DNA from: JBJYIN01 sp046237015
Lineage (GTDB): Bacteria; Pseudomonadota; Gammaproteobacteria; Enterobacterales; Enterobacteriaceae
DNA length: 64,000 nucleotides
Reading direction: 5' to 3'
NCBI RefSeq assembly: GCF_046237015.1
Contig: NZ_JBJYIN010000007.1
Coordinates: 159,563 to 223,562, forward strand
The notes below the pieces were generated by a model that had not been told where the DNA came from, did not search any database, and worked only from the letters and a program-made list of their open reading frames with translations. Positions 24,238-32,712 of this stretch are shown here, piece by piece. The position numbers were made by a program, and so were the translations under genes. Every line of letters starts with the position of its first letter. Position 1 is the first letter of the stretch.

Positions 24238-25251
24238 ATGATTGATTCACGACTCCCGTTGACCGATATTCATCGTCATCTGGACGGTAATATCCGGCCA
24301 CAGAGCATTCTGGAACTGGGGAGACAGTTTAACGTTGTTCTTCCTGGCCATGATCTGGACACCTTGCGCCCTCATGTTCAAATCACCAACAATGAACCTG
24401 ATTTACTGAGCTTTTTGCAGAAACTGGATTGGGGGGTAACCGTTTTAGGCTCACTGGATGCCTGCCGACGGATTGCTTACGAAAACGTTGAAGATGCTGT
24501 CAACGCTGGGCTGGATTACGCTGAGCTGCGTTTCTCTCCTTACTACATGGCGATGAGTCATAACCTCCCCGCTGCGGGCGTGGTTGAAGCCGTCATTGAT
24601 GGCGTGATGGCAGGTTGTCGCGATCACGATATTGATATCCGCCTGATTGGCATTCTAAGCCGCACATTTGGTACCGATGCCTGTCAACACGAGTTAGATG
24701 CGTTGCTCGCCTATCGCGATCAGATTACCGCACTTGATCTAGCTGGCGATGAATTGGGCTATCCCGGCGATCTTTTCGCGTCTCACTTTCGTCAGGCACG
24801 CGATGCCGGGTGGCGTATTACCGTGCACGCGGGTGAAGCGGCAGGCCCCGAGAGTATATGGCAAGCCATTAACACGTTGAAGGCTGAGCGCATTGGGCAT
24901 GGTGTTACCGCGATTATCGATAGCACATTAATGAAATATATGGCTGAACACGGCATTGGTATCGAGTCGTGTCTGACATCCAATATCCAAACCAGTACGG
25001 TTGAGTCACTGGATCAACATCCGCTGATCCATTTCCTGCGTTATGGTATTCCTGCCACAATCAATACCGACGATCCTGCGGTTCAAGGGATTGAAATCAA
25101 ACATGAATATGAAATCGCTGCACCGTTGGCTGGGTTAACCGCCAGAGAAACCCGGCAGGCTCAGGAGAATGGCTTGAATATTGCTTTTATCAGCGAACAG
25201 GACAAGCAAAAGCTGCGTGAAAAAGTGTTAAAACGCAGTGAAGCATCGTAA
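24238..25251 (+). CDS. add: Adenosine deaminase
   Basis: A 337-residue TIM-barrel zinc hydrolase that deaminates adenosine and deoxyadenosine to inosine and deoxyinosine in purine salvage. The metal and catalytic residues are visible in DIHRHLDGN (two His), VHAGEAAGPES (His and Glu), IGHGVT (His) and NTDDPAVQG (Asp pair). The frame opens at 24187, but ATG 24238 with a GAGCA site gives the family start. It keeps the add-ydgJ neighbourhood of E. coli with yfeH placed between. A terminator follows at 25287. Confidence 0.96.
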   Translation: MIDSRLPLTDIHRHLDGNIRPQSILELGRQFNVVLPGHDLDTLRPHVQITNNEPDLLSFLQKLDWGVTVLGSLDACRRIAYENVEDAVNAGLDYAELRFSPYYMAMSHNLPAAGVVEAVIDGVMAGCRDHDIDIRLIGILSRTFGTDACQHELDALLAYRDQITALDLAGDELGYPGDLFASHFRQARDAGWRITVHAGEAAGPESIWQAINTLKAERIGHGVTAIIDSTLMKYMAEHGIGIESCLTSNIQTSTVESLDQHPLIHFLRYGIPATINTDDPAVQGIEIKHEYEIAAPLAGLTARETRQAQENGLNIAFISEQDKQKLREKVLKRSEAS

Positions 25252-25286
25252 GTTAGCGGCTAGCGCTCGTTGCTGATGAGATAAGA

Positions 25287-25309
25287 AAAGCGGCTTACTG
25301 AGCCGCTTT
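25287..25309. terminator. Bidirectional terminator add / yfeH
   Basis: AAAGCGGCT / AGCCGCTTT with loop TACTG, between convergent genes. Confidence 0.8.
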
Positions 25310-25332
25310 CAGAGTGATGACAACGCGCTTGC

Positions 25333-26331
25333 TTACTGCCTACTTCCTATTATTTGTTCAGTTGGTTTATGCTGTTTAGCATAGCGTTGCGCCAATGCCG
25401 CGCACACCATCAATTGAATCTGATGAAAAATCATCAATGGCAATACCATCGCGCCAACTGCCGCGGCAGGAAATAATACGTTGGCCATCGGAATACCATT
25501 TGCCAGGCTTTTCTTCGAACCGCAGAACACAATGGTAATCTCATCCGCAGTATTAAAGCCTAATTTACGGGCCACCAGCGTATTGACTATCAACACGATA
25601 CCCAACAACACGATGGAACATCCCACCACCGCCAATAAATACCATCCATCGATTTGCCCCCAAATTCCTTGCACCACGGCTTCACTAAAGGCGACATAAA
25701 CGACCAGAAGAATGGATGATCGGTCAGTCACGTTAATCAATTTACGGTGACGATCAACCCAGCTTGCAATCAACGGTCGTGACAGATGCCCTACTACAAA
25801 TGGCACCATTAACTGCATAATAATAGAACCAATAGCATGTAACGTATCCGTTTCTCCACCCTGAGTATGCATCAACAACCCCACCAGGATCGGTGACAGA
25901 AAAACGCCGAGAATGCTGGAGGCAGACGCACTACAAATCGCTGCCGCCACGTTTCCGCCAGCCATAGAGGTATAGGCTATTGCGGACTGAACCGTTGCGG
26001 GTAATGCACACAGGTAGAGGAAGCCCAGATAAAGCGTCGGTGTTAACACCACCGGCACTAACATCGTCATTCCCATGCCAAGCAAGGGAAAAAGAATAAA
26101 GGTACTAGCAAATACAACAAGATGTAGTCGCCAATGCCCCATTCCAGCGGTAATGGCTTCACGAGATAGCTTTGCTCCATGCATAAAAAATAACAGTGCG
26201 ATGGCAGCCGTTGTTAAGTACTCAAAAAAAACTTTGGCATTTCCTTCACAGGGAAAGAATGACGCCGTAATAACAACCAAAGTTAATATCAACAAAAAAC
26301 TGTCAATCCGTAGCCGCTGTAACCATCCCAT
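25333..26331 (-). CDS. yfeH: YfeH-type sodium/bile-acid family transporter
   Basis: A 332-residue inner-membrane protein with about ten hydrophobic segments. LTTAAIALLFFMHGAKLSRE, ATVQSAIAYTSMAGGNVAA, the SASASSILGVFLSP block and the strongly conserved EITIVFCGSKKSLANGIPM follow E. coli YfeH almost word for word. The SBF_like fold points to sodium-coupled uptake of an organic anion, but no substrate is established. In E. coli yfeH is elsewhere (near lig/zipA), so its place between add and ydgJ is a local rearrangement. Confidence 0.9.
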   Translation of the reverse strand: MGWLQRLRIDSFLLILTLVVITASFFPCEGNAKVFFEYLTTAAIALLFFMHGAKLSREAITAGMGHWRLHLVVFASTFILFPLLGMGMTMLVPVVLTPTLYLGFLYLCALPATVQSAIAYTSMAGGNVAAAICSASASSILGVFLSPILVGLLMHTQGGETDTLHAIGSIIMQLMVPFVVGHLSRPLIASWVDRHRKLINVTDRSSILLVVYVAFSEAVVQGIWGQIDGWYLLAVVGCSIVLLGIVLIVNTLVARKLGFNTADEITIVFCGSKKSLANGIPMANVLFPAAAVGAMVLPLMIFHQIQLMVCAALAQRYAKQHKPTEQIIGSRQ

Positions 26332-26369
26332 TATCGGTATACCTTTCTACTGCTTAATTAAATAGTAAA

Positions 26370-26387
26370 GGCGATCCTAAGATCGCC
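26370..26387 (-). terminator. Terminator of ydgJ
   Basis: GGCGATC / GATCGCC stem with a 4-base loop; on the minus strand it is followed by TTTACTATTT. It lies 98 bp past ydgJ. Confidence 0.65.
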
Positions 26388-26484
26388 CGCTTAAACCAAA
26401 CGCCAATATCTGTGAGAAACATCGCCGCTTTCGATAGAACAAAAAACGGCGGGCAGCAAATGCCTACCATTGGCAACACGACAC

Positions 26485-27531
26485 CTAACTATTCTTAACT
26501 GTCATAACTTTTTTCTGTTGATAAGAAAGCAATCCTAATTCAATTAACTCCATCACGTTGATTGCCTGATGGACACTGACAGGATTCTCCCCCTTGCCAC
26601 TAAGCGCATCGCGAATCGCGGCATAATAAGCCGGATAATTACCCGGTATCGTCGGAACCACCTGTTCAGCCATCACGCCGTCCCGATGTAAAGTCAGTAT
26701 GCCATCACGTTTATCTTGCCCCCAGTTTTCTACCGGTGGACGCTCGCCAGCTTTCAGATGCTCTTCCTGTGGATCAAGACCATATTTTATAAAGCTACCG
26801 CGAGTGCCATGAACAATATAACGTGCTGAAGCAGCAGCCACCAGCATACTGGCATGTAATACAACCCGGCGCTGTGGGTAAATCAGCGTAGCATGAAAAT
26901 AATCAACCGCCTTACTGCCGGGTCTTAATTGTGCCATATCGACCTGAATAGCCACCGGTAGACCGAATAACTGTAATGTCTGATCGATCAAATGCGGTGC
27001 CAGATCATACCAGATACCGCTACCTTCACTCCCATCCTCTCGCCAACGATGACGAACTTCAGGTCGGAAACGATCAAAATGGGATTCCATGTAAACCACG
27101 TCACCCAGCGTACCGCTATGCAACAGGTTACAAAGCGTCAGGAAATCACTATCCCAACGGCGATTATGAAATACAGAAAGCAGCTTTCCAGTACGTTCGG
27201 CCACCGCACTCAGTTCATGCGCTTGTGACAACGTCACGGTGAAGGGTTTATCAACCACCACATGCTTCCCAGCTTCCAAAGCCTGACGAACCAGTAGGAA
27301 ATGCGTGTCATTTGGTGTAGGGACAACGATCAGATCAATATCGGGATCGTTAAATAACGTCTGCGGTTCACGTTCTACACGTAATGTTGCCCAGTCAGCA
27401 TGCACTTTATCCGCATTACTGCTGGAAACTGCAACCAATTCCATACCCGATGTCCCGGCGATCAGCGGCGCATGGAAGGTTTTGCTGGCGTAACCATACC
27501 CCAGCAACCCGACACGAACGTGATGACTCAT
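26485..27531 (-). CDS. ydgJ: Gfo/Idh/MocA-family oxidoreductase YdgJ
   Basis: A 348-residue NAD(P)-dependent dehydrogenase. The N-terminal Rossmann fold starts VGLLGYGYASKTFHAPLI; the catalytic EKP-like motif appears as VVDKPFTVTLSQA with the conserved Lys; the C-terminal half is the Gfo/Idh substrate domain with GSGIWYDLAPHLIDQ. Substrates of YdgJ are probably sugars or sugar derivatives, not proven. It carries an exact matS motif at 27225-27237. A hairpin terminator follows. Same neighbourhood as in E. coli (add, ydgJ, cnu/rsx), here interrupted by the arabinose block. Confidence 0.92.
   Translation of the reverse strand: MSHHVRVGLLGYGYASKTFHAPLIAGTSGMELVAVSSSNADKVHADWATLRVEREPQTLFNDPDIDLIVVPTPNDTHFLLVRQALEAGKHVVVDKPFTVTLSQAHELSAVAERTGKLLSVFHNRRWDSDFLTLCNLLHSGTLGDVVYMESHFDRFRPEVRHRWREDGSEGSGIWYDLAPHLIDQTLQLFGLPVAIQVDMAQLRPGSKAVDYFHATLIYPQRRVVLHASMLVAAASARYIVHGTRGSFIKYGLDPQEEHLKAGERPPVENWGQDKRDGILTLHRDGVMAEQVVPTIPGNYPAYYAAIRDALSGKGENPVSVHQAINVMELIELGLLSYQQKKVMTVKNS
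27225..27237. other. matS site (MatP binding)
   Basis: GTGACAACGTCAC, an exact match to the matS consensus GTGACRNYGTCAC, inside ydgJ. MatP organises the Ter macrodomain through such sites. Confidence 0.75.
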
Positions 27532-27631
27532 GAAGATTCCCCTTAGTGACTTTTTACCGCATTACCTCATCATATTGATTCAGTATAGCACCAAGGGGAC
27601 GTACACTCTTTGGGCTAATTGAGTCCCCTGT

Positions 27632-28567
27632 TCACACGCCAATTGCACCAGAAACATGATTTCCCCATTGCGGTGAATCATTATTTTTGGCTGACGGATA
27701 ATTGATCTCACTGCTGCGACGACGAAAATCACTCGGACTCACGCCGACACGTTTGCGAAACACTCGGGAAAAATAAAGCTGGTCGTCATAGCCCACGACT
27801 CGACCAATGTTGGCAATCGACTCCTGCGTCGTTTGTAACAATAATTTGGCGCGGATAACACGCTGATCCTCACGCCAACGCAAGATGTTAATGCCCACCT
27901 GTTCACGAAATAAATGCGCAAGACGAGACGGTGATAAACACACATGTCGCGCCACTTCATCAATTCGCAACTCACCGGCCAGATTACTGGTGATAAACTG
28001 ACACGCCTCAATAACGCGTGGGTCCATGATTTTCTGCGGACTTTGCGGATCTTCCTCCATTGCTCTTAACAATAAACGTTCGAGCAGATTCATCCCCAAC
28101 TCTTCAGAAAAACGCCGTCCGGAACGCTGGGTTTGCTCAATATTGGCAAACAACCGATCAAACTCCAGTAATAACTGGTTATTCGGCAGACTCAATCGCC
28201 CCACACCACAATTTTTACTATGCCACTCAAGCCAGTCGGCCCAGTAGGCGCGAGGTCTGAAATAAACCCAACGGTGGTACCAACAATCGCTACTGGGTGA
28301 GCGACCATAGAAGTGTTTTGATTTGGGTGGAAATAGGAGCAAGTCTCCAGGATTACAATAGAACGTATCGTCACCCTCAAAAATCTGTCCTTGCCCTTTG
28401 ATGGTGAGATTAATGATATATCCCTTCATGCCATCGGGTCGGTCAATAAAAAAATCGAGCGGTCCTTCAGCCAAAATAGGCGTCAACCCTGCAACCAGGT
28501 ACGCGTTAAAAGAATACCCCGGTAGCAACGGATTGGACTGGGATTCATGCGCCATACGGTGATACAT
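27632..28567 (-). CDS. araC: Arabinose operon regulator AraC
   Basis: A 311-residue AraC protein. The N-terminal arm and arabinose-binding cupin start with NPLLPGYSFNAYLVAGLTP and contain FFIDRPDGMKGYIINLTIKG; the C-terminal double helix-turn-helix carries HVCLSPSRLAHLFREQVG and YDDQLYFSRVFRKRVGVSP. It turns the ara genes on with L-arabinose and represses without it. The start ATG 28567 has GGAGG 4 bp upstream. In E. coli araC is divergent from araBAD; here it lies downstream of araFGH on the same strand, behind a terminator, so its own promoter is probably in the 28568-28680 gap. Confidence 0.94.
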   Translation of the reverse strand: MYHRMAHESQSNPLLPGYSFNAYLVAGLTPILAEGPLDFFIDRPDGMKGYIINLTIKGQGQIFEGDDTFYCNPGDLLLFPPKSKHFYGRSPSSDCWYHRWVYFRPRAYWADWLEWHSKNCGVGRLSLPNNQLLLEFDRLFANIEQTQRSGRRFSEELGMNLLERLLLRAMEEDPQSPQKIMDPRVIEACQFITSNLAGELRIDEVARHVCLSPSRLAHLFREQVGINILRWREDQRVIRAKLLLQTTQESIANIGRVVGYDDQLYFSRVFRKRVGVSPSDFRRRSSEINYPSAKNNDSPQWGNHVSGAIGV

Positions 28568-28680
28568 CGAACCTCCGGAACACGTTAAGCCATCACAAAA
28601 TGTCTCTTTTTCACACCTGCTTTCATCGCGTCATCGCCATTAATCAGGGCACAGTTTCATCGTCTACTGGATGAAAGAAA

Positions 28681-28698
28681 TACCCGCTTACGCGGGTA
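28681..28698 (-). terminator. Terminator of araFGH
   Basis: TACCCGC / GCGGGTA stem with loop TTAC; on the minus strand it is followed by TTTCTTTC. It lies 19 bp past araH and before araC. Confidence 0.8.
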
Positions 28699-28716
28699 AG
28701 TCAAATAAATAAGTTT

Positions 28717-29703
28717 TTATACTGTTTTCTTCGACATCTGTTTGTAACGGTCGAAAATCACTGCGGCCAGCAGGATCAGCCCACGCACGACATATTGTGC
28801 AAACGGCGAAATGTTCAACAGGTTCATGGCATTCTCTACCGTTCCCAGAATCAGGACACCCGCCACAACATAAGAAATCTTGCCGATCCCACCTTTCAAC
28901 GATACCCCACCCAGCACACAGGCAGAAATCACGATTAGCTCATAACCGATGGACGTCATTGGTTGTCCGCTGGTCATACGAGACGCCAGAATAATCCCCG
29001 CCGCCGCCGACACCAAACCAGAAAGCGCGAAAATGATAATTTTGGTCCGCACGACCGGCACCCCGGCCAGACGAGCCGCCTCTTCATTGCCGCCGATAGC
29101 CAACGTATTACGACCAAATGTGGTCTTATTCAACAATAAGCCAAACAGCGTCATACACGCCACGGTGATCCAGATCGGTGCGGGCAATCCCAGCCAATTG
29201 GCATAACCCAATTCAAAAAAACGTTCATCTTCAATCCCAACCGCTTTACCATCAGAAATGATATAGGCTAGCCCGCGAGCAATCTGCATGGTGGCCAGCG
29301 TGGTGATCAACGCATTAATTTTGAGCCGGGCAATAACAAAACCATTTAACAAACCAAACGCCATTCCCAGCAGTAAACCAGCACCGACGCCAATCCACAG
29401 ACTTTCACTGATATTGATTACCACCGCCGTTGCCACACCAGCACAGGCAATAATCGATGCGACTGACAGGTCGAAATCACCGGAAGCCAGGCAGAACAGC
29501 ATTCCACACGCGACCATCCCGGACATGGAGATCGCCAGCCCCAGCCCTTTCATGTTGATGAAACTAGCAAAGTTCGGCACAAAAATAGCGCATCCTACAA
29601 ACAATACGGCAAACACAACCAGCATGCCGTAGTCATCCCAAATGCGAGACATCCCCATACCATTCTTTTTCTTTTCAGGGGTAGCAGACGTAACCGTTGA
29701 CAT
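28717..29703 (-). CDS. araH: Arabinose ABC transporter permease AraH
   Basis: A 328-residue permease of the ribose/arabinose ABC family with eight to ten membrane segments. The GMVACGMLFCLASGDFDLSV block and GGNEEAARLAGVPV (the coupling-helix region contacting AraG) are clear, as is the conserved SAAAGIILASRM segment. It forms the high-affinity L-arabinose importer with AraG and AraF. It is the last gene of araFGH and is 18 bp from araG. A terminator follows at 28681. Confidence 0.95.
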   Translation of the reverse strand: MSTVTSATPEKKKNGMGMSRIWDDYGMLVVFAVLFVGCAIFVPNFASFINMKGLGLAISMSGMVACGMLFCLASGDFDLSVASIIACAGVATAVVINISESLWIGVGAGLLLGMAFGLLNGFVIARLKINALITTLATMQIARGLAYIISDGKAVGIEDERFFELGYANWLGLPAPIWITVACMTLFGLLLNKTTFGRNTLAIGGNEEAARLAGVPVVRTKIIIFALSGLVSAAAGIILASRMTSGQPMTSIGYELIVISACVLGGVSLKGGIGKISYVVAGVLILGTVENAMNLLNISPFAQYVVRGLILLAAVIFDRYKQMSKKTV

Positions 29704-29721
29704 TATTTTGCTCCTTCGCGG

Positions 29722-31245
29722 TCAGGCAACCGCAGATTCGATATCGGGGGTTCGTAACATTGCCAAGCTCAGTACCTTTTGCTCTGTGGCCTCGTCATGT
29801 GAAAGCTCACCAGAGACTGCACCTTCACGCATCACAATGATCCGGTCAGCCAGCCCAAGCACTTCTGGTAAATCACTAGACGCGAACAGCACCGCAATCC
29901 CTTGTTTGGCCAAGGTATAAATCACGTTGTAAATCTCGTGCTTGGCTCCCACGTCAATTCCGCGAGTCGGTTCATCCAGCAGAATCACTTTCATTTCCTC
30001 CGAGAGCCAGCGGCCAAGGATGGCTTTCTGCTGATTCCCTCCGGAAAGGTTCATGATCAGTTGTTCCGCAGAAGGTGTCTTGATATTCAACGCCGTAATA
30101 CGGCGAGAAGCGTTATCCTCTTCCCACTGGTTATTGATGATGAAACCGGCTTTCACACTTTTTCGCCGAGCACTGATGTTTATATTGTCTCGTACGGAAT
30201 GGACGGGAATAATGCCATCCGCTTTACGATCTTCAGGACAGAGCATGACTCCCTGACGAATAGCGTCAATCGGCGAATTCACCACCAGCGGTTTGCCATC
30301 CAGCAACACCTTACCTGCCGTTATTCGGGTGGCACCAAACAACCCCTTCATCAACTCGCTACGTCCAGCGCCCACTAGCCCAAACAGGCCGACAATTTCA
30401 CCCTGCCGGACATTCAGAGAAATGGTCGATTTAACGCCCGGCGCTTTTACCTCTTGCAACGTCAACCGTTCGTCGCCATGCGGACGCGGTGAATAGCCAT
30501 AAATATCCCCCAGATCACGCCCGACCATGGCTTGTACCAACAGTTCATGATTAACCTGCTGCATATCGTCGAAGGTACGGACATAGCGACCATCTTTAAA
30601 CACGGTGATCGCATCGGCCAACGCGAAAATTTCTTCCATCCGGTGCGAAACATACAAAATGACGCGCCCTTCACTGCGTAATTCTCTAATTACCCGAAAT
30701 AATTGCTCTATTTCACGGGCGGAGAGCGAACTGGTGGGCTCATCAAACGCAATAATTTTGGCATTACGAGCCAGTGCTTTGGCTATTTCCACCATTTGCC
30801 ACTGGCCGATCGACAAGTATTTCAGCGGGGTATCGGGATCAAGATCCAATCCCAGATGCTCAAGTTGCAGTTTTGCCTCATAACGCAGCAGAGAATTATT
30901 GACCATGCCATATTTATGCGGTAACTGGCCGAGATAGATATTCTCAGCAATGGTCATTTCCGGTATCAGGTGTAATTCCTGATAAATAATGGCAACCCCG
31001 GCATTCAGGGCATCCATCGTGTTATTAAATTGGACTGGCTTATCCTGAATATGAATTTCCCCAGCAGAGGGGGCATAGTTGCCACTCAGGATCTTCAGCA
31101 ACGTGGATTTCCCTGCCCCATTTTCCCCCATCAATGCATGGATCTGTCCAGTTTGGCAGGCAAAACTAATATCGGAAAGTGCCTTAACACCGGGAAATTC
31201 CTTACCAATTCCATGAAACGACAAATAGGGTGACTGTGCTGTCAT
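29722..31245 (-). CDS. araG: Arabinose ABC transporter ATPase AraG
   Basis: A 507-residue ATPase with two ABC domains in tandem. Domain 1 shows Walker A GENGAGKST and signature LSIGQWQ with Walker B IIAFDEPTSS; domain 2 has a degenerate Walker A (GLVGAGRSE), signature LSGGNQQ and Walker B VILLDEPTRG. This pattern is usual in sugar ABC ATPases such as RbsA and MglA. The open frame reaches 31302, but ATG 31245 with GAGGAAAC in front aligns with the E. coli start. It energises arabinose import with AraH and AraF. Confidence 0.95.
   Translation of the reverse strand: MTAQSPYLSFHGIGKEFPGVKALSDISFACQTGQIHALMGENGAGKSTLLKILSGNYAPSAGEIHIQDKPVQFNNTMDALNAGVAIIYQELHLIPEMTIAENIYLGQLPHKYGMVNNSLLRYEAKLQLEHLGLDLDPDTPLKYLSIGQWQMVEIAKALARNAKIIAFDEPTSSLSAREIEQLFRVIRELRSEGRVILYVSHRMEEIFALADAITVFKDGRYVRTFDDMQQVNHELLVQAMVGRDLGDIYGYSPRPHGDERLTLQEVKAPGVKSTISLNVRQGEIVGLFGLVGAGRSELMKGLFGATRITAGKVLLDGKPLVVNSPIDAIRQGVMLCPEDRKADGIIPVHSVRDNINISARRKSVKAGFIINNQWEEDNASRRITALNIKTPSAEQLIMNLSGGNQQKAILGRWLSEEMKVILLDEPTRGIDVGAKHEIYNVIYTLAKQGIAVLFASSDLPEVLGLADRIIVMREGAVSGELSHDEATEQKVLSLAMLRTPDIESAVA
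31111..31118 (-). other. KOPS, right of dif
   Basis: CCCTGCCC on the plus strand (GGGCAGGG on minus) in araG, pointing left toward dif. Confidence 0.5.
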
Positions 31246-31355
31246 GTCCGTTTCCTCATGGTTAACCACCGGCTTTACCCCGTGGAGTGTCGATTCCGCC
31301 ATTTTTTGGCTGGCTGAATATATCCAATAGATAGGACATCCTTGTCCTTTCTGAC

Positions 31356-32339
31356 TTACATCAGACCTTTTTTCTCCAGCTCAACCTTGAAGTTTTCGCG
31401 GGTGATCAGCACCACGTCCGTTACTTCGGTGAATTTTTCTGGTTCAACGTTTTTGGTTACCCATTCATTCAGCATCTGGATACTTTTATATCCATGAACA
31501 TCCGGGCTTGGCAGCAGTGAACCATAGAAGCCGGTCGCCTGACTCTTGGACAATTCACTCACGGCGTCGACACCATTGATACCGATACCAATCACGTTAT
31601 TCGCTTTGAACCCCTGCCCTTCGGCAGCACGCACGCCACCCAGCACGTTGTTATCGTTAAACGCGACGATCAGCCAGTTTTTTACTTGAGGATGCTGGAC
31701 CAGCATAGAGTTAGCGGCATCAAATGCGCCGGGGATATCATTGGATTTGGTTGGAACCTGATAAATTTGTTTTTCAGGGAAACCGGCAGCCTTCAGCGCC
31801 CCTATCGAACCAGATGTCCGGCGACGGCAGGTATCCAGCTCATCGCAGGTAATCGCCATGACGGCGGTTTCTTCCACCTTCCAGCCACGATTATTCATTT
31901 CTTTCCACAGTTCCTGACCCTGACGCTCACCTATTTTGGTCGCCGCCATCATAACCAATGGCACCGTATCCATCGGTTGCCCTTTGGCATTGACAAACTG
32001 ATCGTCAACCGCGATGACTTTCAAATCATAACTGCGTGCTTTAGCCATAATGGCCGGCCCCAATTTAGGGTCTGGCGTACAGATAACAAAACCTTTCGCC
32101 CCGCTGGCCGCTAAACTATCAATCGCATTCAGCGTTTTTTCACCATCAGGTACAGCGATTTTAATGACATCAAAACCGAGATCTTTTCCTGCTTTATCAG
32201 CAAACTTCCATTCAGTTTGAAACCAGGGTTCTTCCGGTTGCTTAACCAGAAATCCCAGCTTCAATGTCTCAGCGATAGCTGATTGTGACATAATGGCCGC
32301 CAGCCCAATCGTCGCTAGCACCTTAGTGAATTTATGCAT
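31356..32339 (-). CDS. araF: Periplasmic L-arabinose-binding protein AraF
   Basis: A 327-residue solute-binding protein with a Sec signal peptide cut after SAIA. The mature part begins ETLKLGFLVKQPEEPWFQTEW and holds VICTPDPKLGPAI, DDQFVNA and GIGINGVDAVSEL, the sugar-contacting loops known from E. coli AraF. First gene of araFGH, 110 bp before araG. Its promoter lies in the shared region with araB and should respond to AraC and CRP. Confidence 0.96.
   Translation of the reverse strand: MHKFTKVLATIGLAAIMSQSAIAETLKLGFLVKQPEEPWFQTEWKFADKAGKDLGFDVIKIAVPDGEKTLNAIDSLAASGAKGFVICTPDPKLGPAIMAKARSYDLKVIAVDDQFVNAKGQPMDTVPLVMMAATKIGERQGQELWKEMNNRGWKVEETAVMAITCDELDTCRRRTSGSIGALKAAGFPEKQIYQVPTKSNDIPGAFDAANSMLVQHPQVKNWLIVAFNDNNVLGGVRAAEGQGFKANNVIGIGINGVDAVSELSKSQATGFYGSLLPSPDVHGYKSIQMLNEWVTKNVEPEKFTEVTDVVLITRENFKVELEKKGLM
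31612..31619 (-). other. KOPS, right of dif
   Basis: CCCTGCCC on the plus strand (GGGCAGGG on minus) in araF, pointing left toward dif. Confidence 0.5.
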
Positions 32340-32509
32340 GATCTTCTCCGATATGGTTATCTTTGTATACGCCAGCCAGGCTGATGTATCTCATCGTTCT
32401 CGGTAAAGCATTTCAGGTCTGGATAAAGGAAAAACACAGACTTAGTATCACACCTTTACTCAGTAGCATTCAGACGCTTTATGTTTTAGCGGGTATTTTC
32501 ATCAAGAAT

Positions 32510-32525
32510 GGAGAGCGCAATCACA
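32510..32525. promoter_or_regulatory. Possible CRP site for araFGH
   Basis: GGAGA-N6-TCACA: the right half matches the CRP consensus TGTGA-N6-TCACA fully and the left half three of five bases. Confidence 0.4.
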
Positions 32526-32582
32526 TCCCGGAACAACGACAGGTTTGTGCATACATATAGCAAATTTAACCAGTTGTTAACT

Positions 32583-32598
32583 TTTGACGATCATCACA
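32583..32598. promoter_or_regulatory. Possible CRP site for araBA
   Basis: TTTGA-CGATCA-TCACA differs from the CRP consensus at one of ten key positions and lies 115 bp before the araB start. Confidence 0.55.
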
Positions 32599-32712
32599 AA
32601 ATGACTGCTGGCGACAGAAAAATGCATACTTCCAGCTAACAACTCCTCACATCATCTCTGCCCCCCTGTCTATCGTTACAGCAATGAAATCAGGTTGAAC
32701 AGGAGCGGAGCA

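Larger units (their letters stand above)
32340..32712. promoter_or_regulatory. Divergent araF-araB control region
   Basis: The 373-bp gap between the two divergent ara transcription units must hold both promoters. Two CRP-like sites are visible (32510-32525 and 32583-32598). A TAGC-N7-TTCATC stretch at 32487 resembles an AraC half-site but is too weak to call firmly. No other gene is seen here. Confidence 0.6.

Noticed and set aside
32464..32505. AraI-type AraC half-sites
   Set aside because: TAGC occurs at 32464 and 32487, but the distal halves do not match TCCATA and the spacing of 23 bp is off by two; too weak to list separately.
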